From the NCBI RefSeq assembly GCF_000285515.1, contig NZ_HE610957.1:1360797-1424455 (forward strand): DNA of 63,659 nt. Direction: 5' to 3'. The position numbers were made by a program, and so were the translations under genes. Positions 44,601 to 52,745 of the stretch are shown piece by piece. Each line of letters opens with the position of its first letter. Position 1 is the first letter of the stretch. This DNA comes from Paenibacillus senegalensis JC66. Lineage in GTDB: Bacteria; Bacillota; Bacilli; Paenibacillales; NBRC-103111. The notes under the pieces were generated by a model. That model did no database searches and was not told where the DNA came from. It saw only the letters and a list, made by a program, of their open reading frames with translations.

Positions 44601-47600
44601 AGCCTTGAACCACATATTCCACTGCCTTTGGTCATGGCCATGATCGACCATATCACCGGCATGCATGATGAAATCAGGATCCGGCATCGTGTCCAGTGCA
44701 CTCCTCAAGGTATTGCCCCAAAGCTCGAACCCGGCATCGTTAGCCGCCTGAGAATCGCCGAAAAAGAGGAATTTCACATCGTCACCCGACGAGGCCGCGG
44801 TTTTAAAGCTGCCCTCCGAGCTGTACCGCCCTTTACCATCCCCTACGCGGTAAACATATTCCGTATCCGTCTCCAACTGTACAGCTGAGGCTTTATGCAC
44901 CCGGAATACACCCAAGTGGTCCGTATAATATAAATAATTGTTTCCCGTGAATCTTTGAACCGGTGCATCATCCCATTGTCCGCTCCACTCAGCCCGGGGA
45001 ATGACTTCTACTACGGTTTCCGATACATCCGGGTGGGTATGCCAGGTGAATCCTCGATCATGAGCCGGCCGGCTGCTCATCGCTATACTCACATTATAGG
45101 GAGCTTCTGTACCGAACAGAGGAGATACGGCAAAGGAATAAACCGGACTGTAATCATCACCTTTAACGGCCTGAATGTCATACGTTTCCAGCTCGGCAGT
45201 TAAGGCATCGGTTTGCAAAATTCCTGCTGCGTCAGTTCTCAGCTCATTATCAGCATCACGCAAAAGGTTGCCATTGACCAGCAATCCGGCACCTTCCACA
45301 GGCTGGCCGCCCGCATCCACCACCGAAAATTCAGTGGTTAAGCCTTGTCCGCTTCCTTCCTCCTCCCAGCTAAGCTGCAGGGAATGAGCTATGGAAGCTT
45401 CCAAGGATAATCCGATGAACGGTTTAGGCGCTTCACCCGCGATTTCCACAGAACCGCTGCTGAAGTCAAAGCTCATATTTCCCTCTGCGGCAGGCTTCAC
45501 CCGGTATTGAATTTGCGCGAGCACATCCTTATCCGTTAATTGCAGAGAATCTAGCCCGCTGAATTGCAGCCTGATGACACCGGTCTGTTCATTGAAGCCG
45601 GTTTGCAGATTGGCCGCTGTCAGCTTGCTTCCCGGAACGGCTTCAATATAATCAATCTTGCCAGTATCCAAGACAAACTCCAGATGCCCCCCCGAGAAAT
45701 GCTCCGTATTCTCGGCCTTCACATCGAGCGTGTACGTATGGCCTGCAAGCAGCTCTTCAGGGGTTTCATACACATACATAGGCGAGCCCAGGTTGACAAA
45801 GAAGTTCCATTCTTTAATCGTCTGGTTTCCTGCCAAATCACGCACTGCCAGTTTTACCCGATGAACCCCTTCATCCAGCGGCAAAGCAGGCGTATATGAT
45901 ATGCGACCTTCCGGCGGGTAAAGCGTATGATTGACCTTCACATTGTTGAGATAGAGCCGGATAGAAGCCGGATCGATCAAGGTCGTGCCGGGATGCTCTA
46001 CCGGATCATACCCGTCATCCTCAGCAATAGCTTGAATGGCAGGTTTGTCCGTGAACACAATCTGATTCTCGCCAGGTGTCAAATTACGCAGAATGGGCGG
46101 CGTCCGGTCCTCATTCTCCAGCGGTCCGTAGATTGCCCGGATATCGTCAAAATAGAGAACGCCCGCTGTTTTGTTGTCGTTTTTCGTCGCCATAAAGCGA
46201 ATAGGCAGATCCATCGTTAGAGGAACGGACTTGCCTGCAGGTACGACTGCTTCAACGTATTTCCAGCCTACCCAGTCAACCCCCGGATTTTCCGAAGTAA
46301 AATCAATCGGGAACGCCGCTCCATCCCCATCGCGCATTTGTCCGCGCAGCCACTGGCCGCTGCCGTCCCCATACACCCACATGCTGATTTTTTCCGGGTA
46401 GCCCGGTACCTGGATCCGGGTATTGGTCCCTGTTGCGGCGAGATAAGCTCCTGAAGTTCCGGTTCTGCCGATAAAGTCATACTCCAGCTTTAAGGAGCTG
46501 CTGCCGGAACGGACAAAGTCCGGATTGGTCTCCTCGCTTATCGCCACGCGATTTGCAGCTACTGAATCAGCTCTGTAATTGCCTAAGCCATTCTCGAAGT
46601 TTTCCAGAATGACAGGCGGTACGCCAACATGCACTTCCATTGATGTCTCCACTTCCCCATAAGTTACATAAATAGTGCCGCTTTGGTTGTTTTCTTCCGT
46701 TGCTGTAAAGACACCATCCTCATCAATTGTACCGATCGGGCCATCCACACGCCATTGAAAACGGTTATTCTCCGCCTGAACCACTTGTCCATTGCGTAAA
46801 GCGGTGACGGTTAATGCCTCTACAGATCCGGACGGCATCGTCTTCACTGCATCAGGCAGCACCAGATCCGTAATTTCCTTAACGACTTCAATTTCCCCTT
46901 GACCCTTCAGCCCGTTAGCCTCTACAGTAACGATTCCTGCCGCTGCTCCATCAGCAGCTGTAAAGCGTCCGTCCGGAGTAACGGTCCCTAACGATTCCTC
47001 TACTGACCATGCAAGCGTTCCCTGCAAAGCAGCCGGATGGCCAGTGGCATCTACAGCAGCAGCTTGCAGCTGAAAGCTGGAGCCGGCCAATACCCTTTCA
47101 AAATTGGGCTGTACGACCAGCTTGCTGGCATCCCCGGCCGGTGCACGATTGACGAGCAGTAAGCTGTTGCCGGTTGAACGCTCAAAGCCGTCAGAGCCCC
47201 TATTGAGCATCTGAATCGCAGATTCTCCAGGCAGACGGGCCACAAATGTGGAAGAACCTCCGCCGTCCAGGTTCATAGCATTAACAACACCGAGATCAAC
47301 GAGGATTTGGGCCATCTCGAGATTTTCCACACCTTCGCTAAAGCCAGGTGCGCGGCCATCGATTTCGAACAGAATGATGGAACCGTCGGCTTTAGTTCCA
47401 ATCGCCGTTCGCGGATGGACTCCGGCAGGAGGAACATCAAGAGGGACTCCATCCTGCACTAATGGGCCCCTGCCGCCAATCGCAACCTTCACATCCTGCC
47501 ATGCTTCATCCAGCTCGAAATAAGCGGACAGAAGATCACCCGGCTCAAGTCCTGCCAGCACAGTACGCATCGAACCTGAGGCAGAAAGCACGGCTGTTCC

Positions 47601-48332
47601 AGGCTCGAGGGGACTATCGCCCTGGTTCGTACGCACTTCCTTGACACGCATTTGCAGAGTTTGCCCGCTGCTGACCGTCCCTTCCAAAATATCGACAATG
47701 ACTTCATCTCCGGCAGAGGTGGATGCTGTAGAACTATAATAATCGGTAGTGTACAGCACTAATTGATTGTCCCCTCTGTAGCGATTGATATGAGTAATCG
47801 GGATTTCAGTCTCGCCTATGGCCAGAGTCCGCTTAAGCTCGGGAGTCGGTCCATAAATACTGCTGCCATCTGCTTTTAAGCCGAACGCGTAAGGGCCAGC
47901 AGAGCTGTTCAAGATGATTCCATCCCCCATAAACAGCCCGTTAGGCACGCCTGTCCCCTGCCCGCTTAAATCATAAAAATCGCCATTAATCCCTGCGATG
48001 ACCCGATTGCCTGGCCCATCCACATAGCCAGCCATATCTGTCACTCTTTGCATTCCGTAAACATATCCTGACTTGGTTCCGGCCTGCAATTCCAAATGCT
48101 CGGCGCGGGGATCAAATTCAACAAAGTGAATTTTTTGCAAGCCTCTATCGATCTCCATATTGTACCAGTTATAAACGGCATTGGGTGCCAATTCCATTTG
48201 TCTCCGATCCAGGATCTTGCCGAATTCCGTCTCAGGCAAATCCATCGCCCGGACATTGCCTATGGGAATAAAGGATGAGAAAATAAGGAGTGCGGACAGC
48301 AATATTCCAACTATACGACGATAATATGTCAC
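41697..48332 (-). CDS. SLH-anchored phosphodiester glycosidase / purple acid phosphatase fusion
   Basis: 2211 residues, secreted (LLSALLIFSSFIPIG signal). Order: NAGPA/DUF2233 phosphodiester glycosidase (~35-400; GINGDFYD, HPRTAIG, NAMNLDGGGSST); Ig/Big-like segments; a CBM-like jelly roll (~575-735, ILENFENGLGNYR); an Ig-like and a cohesin-like domain (~850-970); an Fn3-plus-metallophosphatase unit like purple acid phosphatase (~1080-1425; GDSQ, HAGDMVDHG, GNHEVTG, SGHDHLYMR); four Big2 repeats (~1450-1820); a ~200-residue region; three SLH repeats (~2030-2205; AEFAAMLVRIL, HEMTAMIVRA, AESAQLIFNWL). GTG start with AAAGGAGG 11 bases before it. Both catalytic motif sets look intact. It sits on the cell wall and should act on phosphodiesters and phosphomonoesters outside the cell. 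Confidence 0.9.
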   Translation of the reverse strand: MTYYRRIVGILLSALLIFSSFIPIGNVRAMDLPETEFGKILDRRQMELAPNAVYNWYNMEIDRGLQKIHFVEFDPRAEHLELQAGTKSGYVYGMQRVTDMAGYVDGPGNRVIAGINGDFYDLSGQGTGVPNGLFMGDGIILNSSAGPYAFGLKADGSSIYGPTPELKRTLAIGETEIPITHINRYRGDNQLVLYTTDYYSSTASTSAGDEVIVDILEGTVSSGQTLQMRVKEVRTNQGDSPLEPGTAVLSASGSMRTVLAGLEPGDLLSAYFELDEAWQDVKVAIGGRGPLVQDGVPLDVPPAGVHPRTAIGTKADGSIILFEIDGRAPGFSEGVENLEMAQILVDLGVVNAMNLDGGGSSTFVARLPGESAIQMLNRGSDGFERSTGNSLLLVNRAPAGDASKLVVQPNFERVLAGSSFQLQAAAVDATGHPAALQGTLAWSVEESLGTVTPDGRFTAADGAAAGIVTVEANGLKGQGEIEVVKEITDLVLPDAVKTMPSGSVEALTVTALRNGQVVQAENNRFQWRVDGPIGTIDEDGVFTATEENNQSGTIYVTYGEVETSMEVHVGVPPVILENFENGLGNYRADSVAANRVAISEETNPDFVRSGSSSLKLEYDFIGRTGTSGAYLAATGTNTRIQVPGYPEKISMWVYGDGSGQWLRGQMRDGDGAAFPIDFTSENPGVDWVGWKYVEAVVPAGKSVPLTMDLPIRFMATKNDNKTAGVLYFDDIRAIYGPLENEDRTPPILRNLTPGENQIVFTDKPAIQAIAEDDGYDPVEHPGTTLIDPASIRLYLNNVKVNHTLYPPEGRISYTPALPLDEGVHRVKLAVRDLAGNQTIKEWNFFVNLGSPMYVYETPEELLAGHTYTLDVKAENTEHFSGGHLEFVLDTGKIDYIEAVPGSKLTAANLQTGFNEQTGVIRLQFSGLDSLQLTDKDVLAQIQYRVKPAAEGNMSFDFSSGSVEIAGEAPKPFIGLSLEASIAHSLQLSWEEEGSGQGLTTEFSVVDAGGQPVEGAGLLVNGNLLRDADNELRTDAAGILQTDALTAELETYDIQAVKGDDYSPVYSFAVSPLFGTEAPYNVSIAMSSRPAHDRGFTWHTHPDVSETVVEVIPRAEWSGQWDDAPVQRFTGNNYLYYTDHLGVFRVHKASAVQLETDTEYVYRVGDGKGRYSSEGSFKTAASSGDDVKFLFFGDSQAANDAGFELWGNTLRSALDTMPDPDFIMHAGDMVDHGHDQRQWNMWFKAAQEALMNHTLVTVVGNHEVTGTRENADFLAHFNFPETGLGRVSGTQFSFDYKNIHFVVLNSEYDYEEQAAWLREDLAATDKPWKVAVFHRGPYGSIYNTAVVRDAWAPVFDEFEVDLVLSGHDHLYMRTYPMKNNEEVEPGQGTVYVVGGSTGPKFYPPTKRGWEEVVFAEETQVFSSVEVKGGQLVLTAQTIDGRIIDQFTLTKPDWQPVQVEVIPNSAELAIGEQIQLEAVVHGGSSSDHDIIWTIENRDGEDIISLSDDGVVAAIAEGEAAVRATSIATGAYGESHIRVRSRGTPVELTAITLEGKEQLAVGAADQTVVTAVYSDGSRIHVNSGVSYTSSDPEVAEISVSGLVTAKSEGTVLITAEYEGLFASYGLTVSEKEAPVMLKEIEFTGPSKLIVGNSAQTVVTAVYSDGSRMQVNSGVSYASSDPEAAEISASGVVTAKAEATVLITAEYEGLAASFALSIVKKNDIEPEPKPEPEPEKGLLSLELSGLNPRMRVNSTAGLLVTAIYDDGSRETVSEGITYTSSQPRVASISGSGVVSAHRPGTTTITAAYEGKSASFTLRVHSAGGSSFTPLPTTPDPSTDKGNEVAGVLELTELQFRNHVNDSGALIEVSESFAELLLPWNAADWLEGKPLMIRSAQWELTIPAAELQRMMHELNPQEAEGRISLQLNVLEADKLNQVLEPIEQRIAAELTALSEGLQFRLAFQTSDGQEEVWTQFAEPLSLSMKINYSNRELASLYYIAEDGELVFIGGAWNSSGITSAIEHFSTYAVLSYDKKYDDVPSGYWAEPVIKQLSARQIVEGAGYRQFEPYREVTRAEFAAMLVRILQLKGEAPRVFHDVEDNRWYAGEVALAYQAGLINGVEEQLFAPEAPIKRHEMTAMIVRAHEYQTGRQTVFPSTEPPFTDVEELADWAKEAIGKAYELGLVNGRSERLFEPEGLANRAESAQLIFNWLTSSER
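43200..43680 (-). repeat. 267-bp tandem duplication encoding two Big2 domains
   Basis: Two Big2 modules are encoded by near-identical DNA. For example CGGCTTCCATCACTATATAC occurs at 43342 and again at 43609, a period of 267 bp or 89 codons. The proteins share VVTAVYSDGSR, VNSGVSY and VLITAEYEGL. High DNA identity marks a recent duplication prone to expansion or loss. Confidence 0.85.
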
Positions 48333-48742
48333 CGTAAGGATGACCTCCTTTTGCTCAATATTGACATTCGGGCATTTGCAGAAAAATCCGGGGTTTTTAA
48401 GCTAAAAAGCAGCAGGAAGGATAATATAATAACAGAGCACCAAAAAATGAATTTGTATCACCCTGGGGCCGGAAGATCCAGATCAAAACGTTCATCTTCG
48501 TAAATTTGTTATCCGTAGCGGATGAAAGCGAATTAGACAAAATGTTCAAAATGCAGGAATGAATTCTACCTCCTTCCATCGAATGGCTTAACCGCAACAA
48601 TTGACACCGTTTTCACAGATTCATTATAGACTTCTATGAAATTTAATTTCAACTATATTATTTGTATGCGATATATTTTTACAGTATTTTTACAAAATCA
48701 GTTCCCTAGTTCCATGTCCATTTCCCCACTATGCAAAAAAAG
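48333..48742. other. Gene-free spacer upstream of the SLH-protein gene
   Basis: About 400 bp, AT-rich toward 48600-48720, without a convincing coding frame. It must contain the promoter of the giant SLH gene. I saw no clear box or operator. Confidence 0.5.
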
Positions 48743-48785
48743 ACGCAACTATATGCCTAGAAGCTATAACGGCATATCGCTGCGT
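48735..48785 (-). terminator. Terminator of the ABC permease operon
   Basis: On the minus strand ACGCAGCGATATGCC pairs with GGCATATAGTTGCGT (48743-48785) and is followed by C and seven T. It lies 65 bases past the stop of the last permease gene. Confidence 0.85.
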
Positions 48786-48850
48786 GATTTCCTTAACTCT
48801 ATTTTTTTCGTGTGAAACGTATATCATAAAAACTTCAGTTCAGCGTTCAC

Positions 48851-49738
48851 CTAACCTTTTACAGCCCCTAGCAGCATTCCTTTCATAAAATACTTTTGCA
48901 AAAACGGATAGATCGCTACGATAGGCAGCAGAGCCACGACCACGACCGCCATTTTAATCGTTTCCGGCGGCAGCTCTTGAACCACGCTGCTCTGGACGGC
49001 CAGCTCCGAGCTGACCGAGGCGGTTTGAATCATGTTGCGGAGAACGACCTGAATCGGGTACAGCGTCCGGTCATTCAAATACATAATGCCTTTAAAATAC
49101 TCATTCCAATGGGTGACCCCATAAAAAAGTCCCATTGTGGCAATAATCGGTGTAGACAGTGGAACTACAATCCGGATTAGCGTGGATATATCTCCACAAC
49201 CATCGACTCTGGCTGCGTCCTCGATTTCGTCCGGGAGATTCTCAAAGAAGGTTTTCATAATCAGCATATTAAACGCCGACACCATACCCGGTATAATCAT
49301 CGCCCAGATTGTGTCCAGCAAGCCTGTGGCGCGAACAACCAGATAGAGAGGAATAAGCCCGCCGCTAAACAGCATCGTGAAGACGATCAAAAAGAGAATG
49401 ATATTGCGGCCCGGCATCGGCTTCTTCGAAAGCGGGTAAGCGAGCAGTGAAGTCACTATCAAATTCAAGGCCGTACCAACCAACGTAATGATAACCGTGA
49501 TTTTGAAGGCTTGAGGCACAGTCGGGCTGGCAAATACCGCTTTGTAAGCATCCAGCGTAAATCCTCGCGGGATAATGACATAGCCACCGTTGCGGAACAC
49601 CTCGGTTATTGGGGTTACGGACATGATCACAACGTAGTAAAGCGGAAACAACGCGAATAATGCAAATAAAGCGAGGATTCCATATATGATAACATCAATA
49701 ACCCGATCTGTTTTGGTCTTAACCAGATGATATGACAT
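48851..49738 (-). CDS. Carbohydrate ABC transporter permease (LplC/MalG type)
   Basis: 295 residues, six predicted membrane helices starting VIIYGILALFALFALFPLYY. The permease signature EAA-like loop is DEIEDAARVDGCGDISTLI (~195-215), where the ABC ATPase docks. The ending YFMKGMLLGAVKG is typical of LplC/YtcP-type permeases. It forms the transmembrane pair with the permease encoded 12 bases upstream. No ATPase or binding protein is in the operon; a shared MsmX-type ATPase is usual in this group. Confidence 0.93.
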   Translation of the reverse strand: MSYHLVKTKTDRVIDVIIYGILALFALFALFPLYYVVIMSVTPITEVFRNGGYVIIPRGFTLDAYKAVFASPTVPQAFKITVIITLVGTALNLIVTSLLAYPLSKKPMPGRNIILFLIVFTMLFSGGLIPLYLVVRATGLLDTIWAMIIPGMVSAFNMLIMKTFFENLPDEIEDAARVDGCGDISTLIRIVVPLSTPIIATMGLFYGVTHWNEYFKGIMYLNDRTLYPIQVVLRNMIQTASVSSELAVQSSVVQELPPETIKMAVVVVALLPIVAIYPFLQKYFMKGMLLGAVKG

Positions 49739-49750
49739 CGTTACCTCCTC

Positions 49751-50707
49751 CTACCATAGGCCGTTGCCGCCTAGCTTTTTGGCGATCTGATTAGCCAGCA
49801 GCACCAGGATCAGTCCGATGAAGGACTTGAAGAAGCCCATGGCTGCTGAAATGCTGAACTGCAGCTGCTCCAGCCCCATGCGGAACACCCACGTATCGAG
49901 AATATCCCCTACCGAAAGGACGCGGGAGTTCAGGAAAATGTAAACCTGATCAAACCCGGCTTCGAGTATATTGCCGATCCTCAAAATCAACAGCAGTACA
50001 AATACATCGCGTATGCCCGGAAGCGTAATATGCCACATTTGCCTGAATCGCCCGGCTCCGTCGACAACCGCCGCCTCATACAGCTGCGGATTAATCGCCG
50101 CCAGCGCAGCCAAGTAGATAATGGCCCCGTAACCGGTGGATTTCCATATATCCGTAACAACAAGAATGCTTCGGAAATATTCTGAAGAGGTCAAAAACCC
50201 GACAGGCTGGCCGCCGAATCTCTCTATGACGTAATTGACCAGACCACTGTTGGAGAGAAAAGCGTACGCCACCCCATAGATGATAACCCACGACAAGAAG
50301 TACGGTCCGTACGTAATGGTCTGAACCGCCTTCTTAAACCACAAGGTCCGCACCTCATTGAGCAGCAGAGCCAGCAGCACATCCGGAAGCATGCCAAAAA
50401 TAATCCGGTACAAGCTAATGATAAGGGTATTGCTCATTAACCGGGCAAAGTCCGGGCGCTCAAATATAAAGCGGAAATTATCGAATCCTACCCAAGTACT
50501 TCCTGAAATCCCCCGCAGCAAGCTGTAATCCTGAAAAGCAATAGCCAGGCCTGCCATAGGGGCATAATGGTAAATCGCAAAATAAACCAAGCCCGGCAGC
50601 ATCATTAAATAAAACCAGCGGTAGCGGTAAATCATTCGAACACGATCGCTGCGCCGTTTCTTAAGGGGCAGATCAGGTCCACGGGGGGCCGCCGCGTTAG
50701 CCGCCAT
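49751..50707 (-). CDS. Carbohydrate ABC transporter permease (LplB/YtcP type)
   Basis: 318 residues, six predicted membrane helices (YRWFYLMMLPGLVYFAIYHY, WVIIYGVAYAFLSNSG). The cytoplasmic ATPase-docking loop is NPQLYEAAVVDGAGRFRQM. The C-terminus ANQIAKKLGGNGLW is typical of LplB-like permeases. The ATG at 50707 follows AAAGGAGG; the longer frame has a weaker site. Partner of the downstream permease. Together they probably import oligosaccharides produced by cell-surface or secreted enzymes; the substrate is not known. Confidence 0.93.
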   Translation of the reverse strand: MAANAAAPRGPDLPLKKRRSDRVRMIYRYRWFYLMMLPGLVYFAIYHYAPMAGLAIAFQDYSLLRGISGSTWVGFDNFRFIFERPDFARLMSNTLIISLYRIIFGMLPDVLLALLLNEVRTLWFKKAVQTITYGPYFLSWVIIYGVAYAFLSNSGLVNYVIERFGGQPVGFLTSSEYFRSILVVTDIWKSTGYGAIIYLAALAAINPQLYEAAVVDGAGRFRQMWHITLPGIRDVFVLLLILRIGNILEAGFDQVYIFLNSRVLSVGDILDTWVFRMGLEQLQFSISAAMGFFKSFIGLILVLLANQIAKKLGGNGLW

Positions 50708-50752
50708 ACAGTCGTCCTCCTTTATTTGGTCAAGCATAAGCGAACCTTTATA

Positions 50753-52450
50753 TTAGTTGGCAGTTGTTTTCACAGTTTTCTTACAGGGAATTCCGAACAC
50801 CTCTTGCTCAACAATGTCGTTCTTGCCTGCCGGTGTCCAATAAACCTCCTGCCACCCGGCCGCTCTAACTTTGTCGCGGTTTGCCGGAGAGGACTTTATC
50901 GTACCGGTATTCAGCAGGCTCCTTCTGTAACGCTCCCAGTCATTGATCTGTTCGGAGGTCCAAAACTCGAACCCCTTGCTGCGGGCTGCAGCAACCAGAT
51001 AACGGATCGAGTCCCGCACCGACTCCCTGGCATGAATATGAGTCTGGTGGTATAAGAAATGAGCCACACCGTTAACCTTCTTCACGCCATCCAGGAAAGG
51101 CTCGATCACCTGATTATCGGCTAAATGGCCTAACTCGAGATCCTGGGTCAAAAAACTGATCTCCAAAACATTGTATATCCGGTTGTGGTCTGTAGACCAA
51201 GCGATCGGAAAATAGGGGTGGCAGGTACCAAACAGAAATCCGACATTCCCCTTTTTACTGGGCCCCCTGGTTTGATCGACAGCGATGCCATACTTCTCGC
51301 ACCAGGCAAACAATTCACTGAATCCTTCAAACCGCGTATAGTGATTTTTGTTTGTCAGAATTCGAGTATCTTGACCGCATACTGACCTTAGCCATTCCAG
51401 CTGTCTTTGGAAATCAGCTTCGTCCCAATGCCTGCCTTCCAAGGCCAGCGCATTATAATGAAAAGCCAGCTCATGCCCCGCCTCCCTGACTTTGTCATAA
51501 ATAGGCGGACTGTAACCTGGCTCAAGCATGCACCAAGTAGAACGGACATCCACTTCAGCAAGCAGCTCCAGCGTTGCCCATGCATGTTCATCCCGGTTCT
51601 GGTCGCTGTCATGGGAAATGGTAGCTACCTGTTGAATTCCATCCGGCCAGTAGCCGAGTATTGTCAAGCTTTTACCTGATTCCATAATGATGCGGATTAA
51701 ATGATTAATAAAAACTTCTTTCCACAGATCAGCCTGCGGCAAATGGAAGTAAGGAACACCGGAAGAAGTAGTCTGACGATCGTACTGCCAGTCGAATGCA
51801 ATTTGATCATCAGCCTTCAAAATGCCGTCATTAACCTCTGCACTGCCATCCGGCGCAGGCAGTCCGTCCCGGGTTACCGGGAGGCGCCCCTGCTGCATAC
51901 CGACGATGGTTCCCCATAAATCCACTGCCCAATGAATCAGCTTTCCTCGGCCGATAGCATACGTTTGCACCAGCGTCCCTGCCGTCTTTCCTTCCGGGCG
52001 TGCTTCGGTTATTACACCCAAGCTTGCCGTTACGGCCGACTCCGCCCCTGTGCCGGCGGCCGCCCAGATCACCGCTTGCGCAAAACGAAGAAGCAGAGCC
52101 TCTCCTTTGTAATCCAGGCTCGCGTAACCGTTTTCAATTCTTTGATAAGGAACTTGTCCCGCTAGGCTGGCGAATTCATTCATCCCGGCAAAGGCGATGA
52201 TTGTCCCGCCCGCTGATAAATAACGGCTGACAGCTTCTTTCGTATCGGCATCATCTTTAATTAACACGGCAAGTACTACATCCGGCTGCAAAGCCTCCAG
52301 CTGCTCGCTGTTCCCAATCATAATATGGGGCAGGCCCGCATGCTCCAATACCTCTCCGGCATACTTTTCAAATACATTTAAACCATACCTCCAGCGGCGC
52401 TCCGCTTCCTGCTGGTCAAACCAAAGCCCTATCGTTGCTTCCTGCATCAT
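50753..52450 (-). CDS. Polysaccharide-deacetylase-like protein of a transport operon
   Basis: About 565 residues. The N-terminal ~200 resemble a GATase-like/trehalose-utilization flavodoxin fold (VVLAVLIKDDADTKEAVSRYL, SAGGTIIAFAGMNEF). The C-terminal half is a NodB-like deacetylase domain: QQVATISHDSDQNRDEHAW (HDSD metal motif), STWCMLEPGYSPPIYDKV, AGHELAFHYNALA (His ligands) and FLYHQTHIHARESVR. No signal peptide, so it acts inside the cell on imported sugars. GTG at 52456 is less likely than ATG 52450, which has AGGTGAG upstream. First gene of the operon with two permeases; it may de-acetylate or otherwise process the imported substrate. Confidence 0.8.
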   Translation of the reverse strand: MMQEATIGLWFDQQEAERRWRYGLNVFEKYAGEVLEHAGLPHIMIGNSEQLEALQPDVVLAVLIKDDADTKEAVSRYLSAGGTIIAFAGMNEFASLAGQVPYQRIENGYASLDYKGEALLLRFAQAVIWAAAGTGAESAVTASLGVITEARPEGKTAGTLVQTYAIGRGKLIHWAVDLWGTIVGMQQGRLPVTRDGLPAPDGSAEVNDGILKADDQIAFDWQYDRQTTSSGVPYFHLPQADLWKEVFINHLIRIIMESGKSLTILGYWPDGIQQVATISHDSDQNRDEHAWATLELLAEVDVRSTWCMLEPGYSPPIYDKVREAGHELAFHYNALALEGRHWDEADFQRQLEWLRSVCGQDTRILTNKNHYTRFEGFSELFAWCEKYGIAVDQTRGPSKKGNVGFLFGTCHPYFPIAWSTDHNRIYNVLEISFLTQDLELGHLADNQVIEPFLDGVKKVNGVAHFLYHQTHIHARESVRDSIRYLVAAARSKGFEFWTSEQINDWERYRRSLLNTGTIKSSPANRDKVRAAGWQEVYWTPAGKNDIVEQEVFGIPCKKTVKTTAN

Positions 52451-52523
52451 AATCACTCACCTGACCTAAGAAAATAAATACAAATAATGATATGTTTATC
52501 ATACATTTAAATAATACAACTTA

Positions 52524-52682
52524 CATACATGTATGATTAAAAATTTAGCATAATGTCTATATCTCGTCAATATTTTTAATTTTCCGGAATATCAACATCT
52601 TATTTTTAAAATCTGTATTATACTTGTATACCTGTTAGGGATGGTTGTCTTTCAATTGTCTCTTTTTGAATAAACAGGTATA
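52524..52682. promoter_or_regulatory. Divergent promoter region with paired operators for the GntR-SBP fusion
   Basis: A perfect palindrome, CATACATGTATG (52524-52535), faces the deacetylase gene. The inverted pair TATACCTGTT (52627-52636) and AACAGGTATA (52673-52682) flanks the regulator's promoter; the right arm overlaps its -10 box. These are candidate sites for the GntR-type regulator encoded next to them. Confidence 0.6.
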
Positions 52683-52684
52683 AT
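52656..52684 (+). promoter_or_regulatory. Sigma-A promoter of the GntR-SBP fusion gene
   Basis: TTGTCT (52656-52661) and TATAAT (52679-52684) are spaced by 17 bp, giving a transcription start near 52691. The ATG at 52683 lies upstream of this start and cannot be the translation start. Confidence 0.8.
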
Positions 52685-52745
52685 GATAGGAATGCTTGAC
52701 CGTTTGCGGTCAATTCTATGCGGGATGGAGGTAAATAATCGAATT

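Noticed and set aside
52683-52745. Upstream ATG codons as start of the GntR-SBP fusion
   Set aside because: The sigma-A -10 box covers the first ATG, so transcription begins downstream of it; the ATG at 52725 overlaps the ribosome site.
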